Below, piece by piece: positions 1 through 6,248 of a DNA stretch of 9,514 bases. Under the pieces are notes generated by a model. That model had not been told where the DNA came from. It did no database searches and saw only the letters and a program-made list of their open reading frames with translations. The position numbers and the translations under genes were made by a program. The number at the start of each line of letters is the position of its first letter. Position 1 is the first letter of the stretch. The stretch is from Acidobacteriota bacterium. GTDB lineage: Bacteria; Acidobacteriota; Holophagae; Holophagales; Holophagaceae. The stretch covers positions 1 to 9,514 of the forward strand of contig JAJYBX010000043.1 in assembly GCA_021778785.1 (NCBI GenBank). The letters are read 5' to 3'.

Positions 1-1041
1 CAGCAGCGCGGCCGTCCCGATCCAGAGCCCGGTGCGGGATCCGGAGGCCGGACGGGGAGCGGTCGCCGGTGGGGGGGCGGTCCGGGGGGCCGCGGCGGGC
101 GGGGGAAGCACCAGGGTGGCGGAAGCGGTGGGCGCGGCGGGCGGGGCCAGCGCCGGAGTGGGGGCCGTGGGCGCCGCGCCGCTCTGCAGCAGGCTGGTGG
201 CCTCCTCGAGCTGGCCCATCCAGGAGGGATCCTTGGCCGCCCGCAGGGCCTTGGCCAGATCCTCGGCCGTCTGGTAGCGGTCGTCCGGATTCTTGGTGAG
301 GGCCCGGTCCAGCACGGACTTGATGGCGGGGCTGATGCCCTGGAGCTGCTGGGTGTCGATGGGCTCCGGCGGCTCGTTGACGATCTTGTAGAGGATGGTG
401 GGGGTGGTGTCCCCGGCGAAGGGCTTCCTCCCGCTGAGGGACTCGTAGAGCATGACCCCCACGGCGAAGAGGTCGCTGCGGGGGTCGGGCTTGCCGGTGC
501 GGATGTACTCGGGGGCCATGTAGCTGACCGTGCCCATCACCATGCCCGTGGCGGTCATGTCCGAATTGCTGATCTTGGCCACGCCGAAGTCCATCACCTT
601 GCTGTGGAGGCGGCGGCCGTCCCGCTGGACCCGCACATTGGTGGGCTTGATGTCGCGATGGACGATGTGCTGGCGGTGGGCGAAGCCCAGCCCGTCGCAG
701 ACCTGGGCCAGCACCTCGAGGATCTCGGAGCGCGTCAGGGCCTGTTGCGAGATGAGCTCATCGAGGTCGTGCCCCTTCACGAACTCCATGGCGATGTAGA
801 GCACGCCCTGGTCTTCGCCGAACTCGTAGATGGTCACCAGATTCGGATGGTTCAGCACGCCCGCGGCCCGGGCCTCCCGGGCGAAGCGCTCCTTGGCCTC
901 GCCGCCCTGGGCGGCCGCAGGGAGGATGGTCTTGATGGCCACCTCGCGGCCGATGGAGGGGTCCACGCCGAGGTAGACCTCGCCCATCGCGCCGTTCCCG
1001 AGGACGCGGCGGATCTCGAACTTGCCGAGCTTCTCGAACAT
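1..1041 (-). CDS. PknB-type serine/threonine protein kinase, N-terminal part (truncated by window edge)
   Basis: Cytoplasmic Hanks-type kinase domain expected to phosphorylate Ser/Thr on unknown partner proteins. Reading from the ATG at 1041, residues 8-268 hold the full set of catalytic motifs: glycine loop GNGAMG (15-20), VAIK lysine K37, alpha-C glutamate probably E56 in FAREAR, HRDIKPTN (128-135, catalytic D130), DFG (151-153), activation-loop T163, T165 and T171 in the TATG...GT pattern of autophosphorylating PknB-type kinases, and APE (176-178). It therefore looks active. Residues 288-335 are an Ala/Pro-rich linker, and the last visible residues (GLWIGTAALL) look like the start of a transmembrane helix, so an extracytoplasmic sensor region probably lies beyond base 1. 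GGGAGA lies 6 bases before the ATG and supports this start. The gene is transcribed divergently from the DUF4388/TPR gene. The kinase call is near certain; its target and sensor domain cannot be seen. Confidence 0.96.
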   Translation of the reverse strand, partial: MFEKLGKFEIRRVLGNGAMGEVYLGVDPSIGREVAIKTILPAAAQGGEAKERFAREARAAGVLNHPNLVTIYEFGEDQGVLYIAMEFVKGHDLDELISQQALTRSEILEVLAQVCDGLGFAHRQHIVHRDIKPTNVRVQRDGRRLHSKVMDFGVAKISNSDMTATGMVMGTVSYMAPEYIRTGKPDPRSDLFAVGVMLYESLSGRKPFAGDTTPTILYKIVNEPPEPIDTQQLQGISPAIKSVLDRALTKNPDDRYQTAEDLAKALRAAKDPSWMGQLEEATSLLQSGAAPTAPTPALAPPAAPTASATLVLPPPAAAPRTAPPPATAPRPASGSRTGLWIGTAALL

Positions 1042-1076
1042 GCAGAGTCTCCCAGGCCGGGGCTGGATGGAGGGAA

Positions 1077-1105
1077 AGCATAGGCCCAGTCCTGGTCGGG
1101 GCCAA
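1077..1105 (-). promoter_or_regulatory. Possible sigma-70 promoter for the kinase gene, in the divergent intergenic region
   Basis: On the minus strand, TTGGCC (plus 1100-1105) and TATGCT (plus 1077-1082) are separated by exactly 17 bases. Each matches the -35 and -10 consensus at 4 of 6 positions. The placement leaves a short leader before the kinase ATG. The same 158-bp gap (1042-1199) also holds a perfect 10-bp palindrome at 1113-1122 just upstream, and should contain a promoter for the rightward gene, for which no convincing hexamer pair was found. This is pattern matching only, and the true consensus in this organism is unknown. Confidence 0.3.
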
Positions 1106-1199
1106 GGGACTTGGGATATCCCGGCATGAAGACGCTGTTTTCAGCACTGGAATCCTGGCCTGGAAAATGCAAACTTAGAAGTCGATTCCCGGAGTGTGA

Positions 1200-2597
1200 G
1201 TGCCCGAAGTCCGCCTCCGCCATTTCCTTCCCGCCCTCATGGGCTCCCTCCATCAGCAGGGAGCCGGGGGGGAGCTCGTGCTGGAGCAGAACGACGGGAC
1301 CCGCCGTCTCTACTGGGCCGGCGGCGACCTCAAGTACCTGCGCAGCGATGCCGTGGGCGAGCAGTTCGGCAACTTCCTCATCCGCCGGGGCGTGCTCGAC
1401 ATGGCGGCCCTCAACGAGCTGCTGGCCGACGGCGAGGGCTCGCGGGTCGGCGATCGCGTGGTGCAGTGGGGGCTCATGACCGTGGAGGAGCGGGACGCCC
1501 GCCTCCACGAGCTGCTGGGCTCCGTCCTGCTGCACGCCCTGGAGCATCCCATCCTGAAGCTGACCTGGCTCCCCGGCCCCCTCGACGGGAACCTCAGCGG
1601 GGATCTCCAGTTCCGGCTGGACCACCGTCGCCTGGTCTGGGACGTCTTCCAGAGCGCGCAGATCGACCGCGAGCTGGTCGAGATGTTCCGCAGCGAACCC
1701 GACTGGCGCTGGCAGGCCCCGCCGGACCTGCTCCTCACCCTCTCCGACCTCCCGCTGAACCCGAAGATCGCCTATGCGATGACGCTCATGGGCACCGAAC
1801 CCCTCGCCTGCGATACCCTCACGTCCCTCACCGGGCTGGAGACGGTGGATGCGGCCCGCCTCGTGGCGACCCTGTGGACCCTCGGCGGGCTCTCGCTCAT
1901 CAAGGGCGATCTCCCCCTCCTGCCGAAGCCGGAGCCTCCTCCGGCGCCCGAGCCCGAGCCCATCCAGATCCTGGCCGAGGACCTCGAGCCGTTCCCGCCG
2001 CCCCTGCCCGCGGCCCCCGAGGTGGAGGCCATGCCCTACCACGGGGAACCCCTGGAACTGGTGATGCCGCCCGATCCGCCGGTCGCGCCCGCCGCCAAGG
2101 CGCCGCAGCCCGAGCCGGTCGTGGAACCGGGGGAGGAGCCGGTTGAGGATCGGGCCCGACGGCTGTTCATCAAGGCCAAGTCCTATCTGATGCAGGAGCG
2201 CACCAGCGAGGCGATCCGGGCCCTGGAGCAATCCATCAAGCTGGATGGCGATTCCATCGAATCCTACGATGCCTGGCTGCTGCTCGGCCGCCTGAGGCTG
2301 GCCAACCCCGCCTGGTCCACCCGGGCCATCGAAGCCCTCCAGGTCGCCTCCCGCCTCAAGCCGAAGGTGGCGGAGCCCTGGGTCCTCATGGGCGAGCTCT
2401 ACCATCGCAAGGGATTCATAGCCAACGCCCAGGGCTGCTTCCGGCGGGCCCTCGAGCTGGATCCCTCCGTCGCCGTCCCCTCGGATTGGGCCGCAGGCGA
2501 AGAGGAACCCCAGGCCTTGAAGGAGGGCTCCGCCTCCATCCTGGGCCGCCTGGGTTCAGGCCTGCGGGCCATGCTGGGGCGCCAGGACCGGGAGTAG
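1200..2597 (+). CDS. DUF4388-like domain protein with Pro-rich linker and C-terminal TPRs
   Basis: Predicted soluble 465-aa protein with no signal peptide or membrane segment. Residues 1 to about 165 resemble DUF4388 (PATAN-like) domains: a strand-rich start (GGELVLEQNDGTRRLYWAGG) followed by the FGNFLIRRGVLD and ELLGSVLLHALEHP helices. Residues 166-240 look like a further helical region. Residues 240-316 are a Pro/Glu-rich linker, and residues about 317-422 contain TPR-like helical pairs (SEAIRALEQSIKLD, then AEPWVLMGELYHRKGFIANAQGCFRRALELDPS). The start is GTG at 1200, supported by GGAG at 1191-1194 with a 5-base spacer; no earlier in-frame ATG gives a better family start. DUF4388/TPR proteins are generally thought to act as adaptors in signalling or motility, but the specific role here is unknown. 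It is divergent from the Ser/Thr kinase, and its stop lies only 2 bp from the convergent glycosyltransferase stop. Domain calls are by eye. Confidence 0.8.
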   Translation: MPEVRLRHFLPALMGSLHQQGAGGELVLEQNDGTRRLYWAGGDLKYLRSDAVGEQFGNFLIRRGVLDMAALNELLADGEGSRVGDRVVQWGLMTVEERDARLHELLGSVLLHALEHPILKLTWLPGPLDGNLSGDLQFRLDHRRLVWDVFQSAQIDRELVEMFRSEPDWRWQAPPDLLLTLSDLPLNPKIAYAMTLMGTEPLACDTLTSLTGLETVDAARLVATLWTLGGLSLIKGDLPLLPKPEPPPAPEPEPIQILAEDLEPFPPPLPAAPEVEAMPYHGEPLELVMPPDPPVAPAAKAPQPEPVVEPGEEPVEDRARRLFIKAKSYLMQERTSEAIRALEQSIKLDGDSIESYDAWLLLGRLRLANPAWSTRAIEALQVASRLKPKVAEPWVLMGELYHRKGFIANAQGCFRRALELDPSVAVPSDWAAGEEEPQALKEGSASILGRLGSGLRAMLGRQDRE

Positions 2598-2599
2598 GT

Positions 2600-3922
2600 T
2601 CAGTCGTTTCCCGATCCGACCTGGGCCTGGAGGCGGCGCAGCTCTGGATCGGCCGGAAAGGCGGCAAGCCCCCGGGCCAGCACCTCGGCGGCCTCGGTCC
2701 GGTTTCCTCCCCGCAGCAGGGCGTGGGCGGCCAATTGGTGCCAGAGTCCCTGGCCACCGCCGGGGAAGGCGGCGAGGGCGTCCCAGGCGTCGCGGCCCGC
2801 CGCGGCAAGATCCCCTTCCGCGGCAGCGAGTCCCACCAGGGCCTCCCACAGCAGGAGGTCCTGCGGGTTCTGGTCCAGGCCCGCCTGGAGCAGGGCCCGG
2901 GCTTGGCCGGCTTCGTTCTTCCGGCGCAGCCATTCGGCCAGCCGCAGGAAGGGGAGGGTACCGTGCGGGTCGCCGTCAATGGCCTCCAGGAAGGCGGACA
3001 CGCCTCGCTCCTCCTGTCCCATCGCCAGGCGGAGGTCGCCTTCGGCCGTAAGCAGGGCCGCCCGGGTTTCCGGTGTGGCCGGTGCCCTGCGGAGCAGGGC
3101 CTCGGCCTCTTCGAGGCGCCCCAGTTCCCGGAGTGCCCGCGCCCCGTCCAGGTAGACCTTGAATGGTGCCCAGGACTGGAGGCGGAGGAAGGCCTGTGCC
3201 GCCTCCGCACAGGGCCCCCAGGCCTCCAGAATGGCCGCTTCCTGGAGCAGGTTGTACTGGGCCCGGGGATCGGCTGGGTGCGCCTCCGCCTCCGCCTGGG
3301 CGATGCGGAAGTAGGTGCCCTGCTTGGCCTGCTCCCGCTCCGGTTCGGCCTTCCCGAAGTGGTGGATGACCGCGGCCAGGGGCGCGGCATGCCAGCCGAG
3401 GGATTCGAAGGCGGGGTCCAGCAGTTCGTGGATCCGCCCGCTGTAGATCAGTTCCGGATGACGCCGGACGAGCCGTAGGGCGGGGAACTCGGTGACGTAG
3501 GCCAGCCTTTCGGTGCCAGGGAATCCGCCGGGATTGGGCCTGGTGCCCCCATGCACGCCCAGGTAGGCGCCGCTGGGGAGGTAGTTGCGGATCGTGAGGA
3601 GGAAGCCCTCGGCCGAGGGGCGTACCAGGGCCGTGCGGATGGCGGCTGCTCCCGCGGGATCCAGGCGCTCATCCGCATCGAGGATGAGGATCCAGTCCCC
3701 GGTGCAGAGCTCCAGGCTGGCTTTCCGGGCGGCGGCGAAGTCGTCGATCCAGGTGAACCGCCCGGTGCGCGCTCCGGCGGCGGCGGCCACCGCGAGGGTG
3801 GCATCCGTCGAACCGGTGTCGAGCACGACCATCTCGTCAACCAGCCCGCGAACCGAGGCAAGGCATGCCCCCAGGCGTTCCGCCTCGTTCCGGACGATCA
3901 TGGAGAGGCTGAGGCGGACCAT
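2600..3922 (-). CDS. Family 2 glycosyltransferase with C-terminal TPR region (second of tandem pair)
   Basis: Probable nucleotide-sugar-dependent glycosyltransferase of 440 aa, cytoplasmic, with no membrane segments. Residues 1 to about 110 form a GT-A fold: LSMIVRNEAERLGACL, the nucleotide-binding stretch VVLDTGSTD (D35), and the metal-binding DxD as LDADE (D82, D84). GRIHE (162-166) and IHHFGK (186-191) are shared with its upstream neighbour. The C-terminal part (about 200-435) is a series of degenerate TPR-like helical pairs rich in Ala and Leu. The start at 3922 is chosen because it reproduces the N terminus of the paralogue and overlaps the neighbour's stop codon as TGATG. An open frame continues upstream to 4237 but lies inside the neighbouring gene. 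No good Shine-Dalgarno precedes the ATG, so translation is probably coupled. GT2-TPR proteins beside flagellin often glycosylate flagellin; that role is inferred here. The sugar donor cannot be deduced. Confidence 0.9.
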   Translation of the reverse strand: MVRLSLSMIVRNEAERLGACLASVRGLVDEMVVLDTGSTDATLAVAAAAGARTGRFTWIDDFAAARKASLELCTGDWILILDADERLDPAGAAAIRTALVRPSAEGFLLTIRNYLPSGAYLGVHGGTRPNPGGFPGTERLAYVTEFPALRLVRRHPELIYSGRIHELLDPAFESLGWHAAPLAAVIHHFGKAEPEREQAKQGTYFRIAQAEAEAHPADPRAQYNLLQEAAILEAWGPCAEAAQAFLRLQSWAPFKVYLDGARALRELGRLEEAEALLRRAPATPETRAALLTAEGDLRLAMGQEERGVSAFLEAIDGDPHGTLPFLRLAEWLRRKNEAGQARALLQAGLDQNPQDLLLWEALVGLAAAEGDLAAAGRDAWDALAAFPGGGQGLWHQLAAHALLRGGNRTEAAEVLARGLAAFPADPELRRLQAQVGSGND

Positions 3923-5238
3923 CAGGTCCGGGTCGCCAGGGTCTTGAGACGCTGGAGCCCAGGATGGTCGGGGTGGAGCGCGAGACCCGCATCGAGGATG
4001 GCCTGTCCCTCGCCCGCGTGGCCGGATTTGAGCAGGAAGCCGGCCACCAGGGCTTGCCAGTGCCCACCGCCTCCGTTGGGAAGGGCCGCCAGGGCCGCCC
4101 AGGCATCGCTGGCGGCCTGGGCCTCCAGCTGATGGCGGAGATCCAGCTGGATCAGGGCGAGGTGCATCCGTTCGTGGTCGGGCAGGGCCTTGAGCCCGGC
4201 CAGAAGCGCGCCGCGGGCCTCCTCCACCCGCCCGCATTTCTCTTCCAGGTCCGAGAGGCCGAAGTAGGCCTGACCGAACTGGGGATTCGCATTCACGGCC
4301 CCGACAAGATGGCCACGCGCCTCATCGGAGCGCCCGAGGGCCTGGAGGCTGATGGCCAGTCGGCTGAGCGCCAGGGCATGGTCGGATTGATTGCGCAGCA
4401 CGGTCTCGAAGCAGGAGATGGCGTCGAGATGCTTGCCCAGCTGCTGGTGTCCCATGCCAACCGTGTTGTAGACCACCAGGGGAACCCACCGGCTGATCCG
4501 GGTGAAGGCCACCCCGGCATTGATGGCCTTCTTCCACTGGCCGGCAGCGTAGGCCTGCAGCATGAGGTTGAACTGGCACTGCCCGTTGAGGGGATGGGCC
4601 ACGGCGTCCTTTTCCGCCAGTTCCAGATAGAAGGTCAGTTTGTGCCGCTCCCGCTCGTAGTCGACCTTCCCGAAGTGGTGGATCACGGCGTCCAGGGCGC
4701 CCATGGGGAGGTTGCGCCGGATGAAGTAGGGGACCAGGACCTCGTGCACCCGGCCCTCGTAGCGGAGATCGGGAAAGCGCCGGAAGAGCCGGAGGTTCGG
4801 GGCGTCGGCATAGAAGGGGAAGCTGGAGCCTTCGGCATAGTCGCTGGTGTTGGGGATGACCACCTGGTCCAGCAGCACGGACCCCGCCGTCTCCGAGTAG
4901 TTCCGGCTGATGAGGTTGAAGGCCACGGGGCCGTCCTGGGCGATGGTCTCGCGGATCTTGCCGTAGTCCAGCGGATCCACGGCCTCGTCCGCGTCCAGGA
5001 CGATCACCCAGTCCCCGGTACAGAGGCGAAGGCTCTCATTGCGGGCGGAGGCGAAGTCCCCGGTCCAGGGGAAGTGGCCGATCCGGGCGCCGAAGCTCTC
5101 GGCCAGGGCCACCGTGCCGTCCGTGGATCCGGTGTCCACGACCACCATCTCGTCGACGAGGCCCTTCACCGAGGCCAGGCAATGGCCCAGGTTCTTCTCC
5201 TCGTTCTTCACGATCATGGCCAGGGACAGGGTGGGCAT
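3922..5238 (-). CDS. Family 2 glycosyltransferase with C-terminal TPR region (first of tandem pair), candidate flagellin glycosyltransferase
   Basis: 438-aa cytoplasmic protein, first gene of a two-gene operon divergent from flagellin. The GT-A domain starts at once: LSLAMIVKNEEKNLGHCLASV, then VVVDTGSTDGT (D35) and the DxD motif VLDADE (D82, D84). GRVHE (162-166) and IHHFGK (186-191) follow, then TPR-like repeats from about 215 to 435 (for example HLDAISCFETVLRNQSDHALALSRLA and SDEARGHLVGAVNANPQ). By eye about 30 of the first 40 residues are identical to the downstream paralogue, so the pair probably arose by tandem duplication. The overall arrangement (GT2 plus TPR) recalls protein glycosyltransferases such as SunS and flagellin-modifying enzymes. 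The start at 5238 has AGGA upstream with about 8 bases of spacing. The family is clear; the protein substrate is inferred from position beside a Ser/Thr-rich flagellin. Confidence 0.92.
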   Translation of the reverse strand: MPTLSLAMIVKNEEKNLGHCLASVKGLVDEMVVVDTGSTDGTVALAESFGARIGHFPWTGDFASARNESLRLCTGDWVIVLDADEAVDPLDYGKIRETIAQDGPVAFNLISRNYSETAGSVLLDQVVIPNTSDYAEGSSFPFYADAPNLRLFRRFPDLRYEGRVHEVLVPYFIRRNLPMGALDAVIHHFGKVDYERERHKLTFYLELAEKDAVAHPLNGQCQFNLMLQAYAAGQWKKAINAGVAFTRISRWVPLVVYNTVGMGHQQLGKHLDAISCFETVLRNQSDHALALSRLAISLQALGRSDEARGHLVGAVNANPQFGQAYFGLSDLEEKCGRVEEARGALLAGLKALPDHERMHLALIQLDLRHQLEAQAASDAWAALAALPNGGGGHWQALVAGFLLKSGHAGEGQAILDAGLALHPDHPGLQRLKTLATRT

Positions 5239-5282
5239 GGGTTCATCCTAGGGGGCGTCGGGGACAGGGATCAAAAAAAGAT

Positions 5283-5310
5283 TAAAGGTCCCGGAGGGGA
5301 TGGCCGAAGA
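5283..5310 (+). promoter_or_regulatory. Sigma-28 (FliA)-like promoter for flagellin
   Basis: TAAAGGTC at 5283-5290 and GCCGAAGA at 5303-5310 match the enterobacterial sigma-28 consensus (TAAAGTTT, 11-base spacer, GCCGATAA) at 6 of 8 positions each, with a 12-base spacer. A run of seven A residues (5273-5279) sits just upstream in otherwise GC-rich DNA. Transcription would begin near 5317, giving a leader of roughly 68 nt before the flagellin ATG. Flagellin genes are classic sigma-28 targets, which supports the call. Confidence 0.55.
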
Positions 5311-5345
5311 AGGAACGTGATCGGGGTTCCCCCGTTTCCAAACCC

Positions 5346-5363
5346 GGCAGCACGGACGCTGCC
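5346..5363 (+). promoter_or_regulatory. Leader hairpin with CsrA-type ANGGAN hexaloop
   Basis: GGCAGC (5346-5351) pairs perfectly with GCTGCC (5358-5363) around the six-base loop ACGGAC (5352-5357). The loop is closed by a C-G pair, so the top reads C-ANGGAN-G, the form recognised by CsrA/RsmE-type translational regulators. The hairpin lies in the predicted flagellin 5' leader, and its GGA is about 21 bases upstream of the first GGA of the Shine-Dalgarno region. The structure is seen directly; CsrA binding is inferred. Confidence 0.5.
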
Positions 5364-5374
5364 CTACGCATCAT

Positions 5375-5380
5375 GGAGGA
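5375..5380 (+). promoter_or_regulatory. Flagellin ribosome binding site, decides the start codon
   Basis: GGAGGA sits 4 bases before the ATG at 5385, so that ATG is the start. The earlier in-frame ATG at 5373 overlaps this site and would add MEDA before the usual flagellin N terminus. The site contains two GGA triplets, the first in an ANGGA context (5373-5377), so it could also serve as a second CsrA contact. Confidence 0.8.
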
Positions 5381-5384
5381 TGCC

Positions 5385-6176
5385 ATGGCTTCTATTCTCA
5401 ATAACATCGGCGCCCTGGGCGCCAGCCGCCAGCTCGGGATCACCAACACGGGCCTGCAGCAGACCATCCAGCGCCTCACGACGGGCAGCCGGATCAACAA
5501 GGCCTCCGACGACGCCGCCGGCTTGGCCATCAGCAACAAGCTGAACGCGGACATCAAGGTGGCTGGCCAGGGCCAGCGCAACGCCAACGACGCCGTGTCG
5601 TACCTTCAGGTGGGTGACGGCGTTCTGGACACCGTGACCAACCTCCTCACCCGCGCCGCCCAGCTGGCCCAGCAGTCCCAGACGGGCACCGTGGACACCG
5701 TGGGCCGGACCGCCCTGGACGCCGAGTTCCAGAACATCATCAAGACCATCGGCGACATCGAGGCCAGCACCAAGTTCAACGGCACCTCGGTGTTCGGTTC
5801 CACCCTGGCCGTGGCCGTGGCCGGCTACAGCACCGTAACCGTGGGCGTCTCCACGTTCAATTCGCTGACCTCTGCGGACGTGCTCACCTCGGTCACCGGG
5901 GCTGCCTCGGCTGCGACCAAGATCACGGACATGATCACCTCCGTGTCCGCCCTGCGCGGCACCATCGGGGCGAGCGAGCAGCAGCTCTCGGCCGTCTCCG
6001 ACACCCTGGGCATCCAGGTCGAGAACTTCACGGCCGCCTACAGCCAGATCCACGACGCCAACGTCGCGGACGAGGTGGTGAGCCTCTCCAAGTTCCAGAT
6101 CCTGAACCAGAGCGGCATCAGTGCTCTGAGCAAGGCGAACCAGTCGGGCCAGTCCATCCTGGCTCTCCTCCAGTAG
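5385..6176 (+). CDS. fliC: Flagellin, filament subunit (short type)
   Basis: Structural subunit of the flagellar filament, exported unfolded through the flagellar type III system and polymerised under the FliD cap. At 263 aa it is a short flagellin: conserved N-terminal D0/D1 (about 1-135, with QRLTTGSRINKASDDAAGLAISNKL split across 29-53 and TKFNGTSVF at 129-137), a short variable centre, and conserved C-terminal D1/D0 (about 175-263, ending SGQSILALLQ). No large D2/D3 insertion is present. Residues 128-178 contain 19 Ser/Thr, plausible O-glycosylation sites for the two neighbouring glycosyltransferases. There is no cysteine. The usual C-terminal SRIRDAD-type motif reads SQIHDAN (220-226). 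Expression is probably from the sigma-28-like promoter at 5283, with possible CsrA control through the leader hairpin. It is followed by a strong hairpin and flaG. Confidence 0.97.
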   Translation: MASILNNIGALGASRQLGITNTGLQQTIQRLTTGSRINKASDDAAGLAISNKLNADIKVAGQGQRNANDAVSYLQVGDGVLDTVTNLLTRAAQLAQQSQTGTVDTVGRTALDAEFQNIIKTIGDIEASTKFNGTSVFGSTLAVAVAGYSTVTVGVSTFNSLTSADVLTSVTGAASAATKITDMITSVSALRGTIGASEQQLSAVSDTLGIQVENFTAAYSQIHDANVADEVVSLSKFQILNQSGISALSKANQSGQSILALLQ

Positions 6177-6189
6177 CTGAAACACTGAG

Positions 6190-6227
6190 CATCCGGGGGA
6201 GGCGGCATCGTCTGCCTCCCCTGGATG
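6190..6227 (+). terminator. Strong hairpin between flagellin and flaG (partial terminator or mRNA-stabilising element)
   Basis: Bases 6190-6203 pair with 6214-6227 in a 14-bp stem with one G-U pair and a 10-base loop. This is the strongest simple hairpin I found in the window. It is followed by TCTTCGG rather than a clean T run, so complete intrinsic termination is doubtful. Position after an abundantly expressed gene suggests it protects the flagellin mRNA 3' end or attenuates read-through into flaG and fliD. The stem also rules out the in-frame ATG at 6225 as a likely flaG start. Confidence 0.6.
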
Positions 6228-6248
6228 TCTTCGGTGAGGAGCGCCGCC

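Noticed and set aside
1113..1122. Palindrome GGGATATCCC in the divergent kinase/DUF4388 intergenic region
   Set aside because: It is a single short copy with no second half-site or regulator gene nearby, so it is not called as an operator.
852..2405. Long minus-strand open frame (517 codons) antisense to the DUF4388/TPR gene
   Set aside because: It is a GC-driven shadow: its composition is repetitive Arg/Gly/Leu/Glu with no recognisable domain, and it spans both the kinase start and the better-supported plus-strand gene.
2598..2602. Possible bidirectional terminator between the convergent DUF4388/TPR and glycosyltransferase genes
   Set aside because: The stops are 2 bp apart, and I found no stable stem followed by a T run on either strand around the junction.
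3923..4237. N-terminal extension of the downstream glycosyltransferase
   Set aside because: The extra residues are Pro/Arg/Gly-rich, lie wholly within the upstream gene, and precede the normal GT2 N terminus that aligns with the paralogue from residue 1.
5373..5384. Earlier ATG for flagellin
   Set aside because: It overlaps the GGAGGA ribosome binding site and would add four residues not seen in flagellins.
3964..5544. Long plus-strand open frame (526 codons) antisense to the first glycosyltransferase
   Set aside because: It runs through a gene with clear GT2 motifs and into flagellin in the wrong frame. It has no family features and is explained by codon bias.
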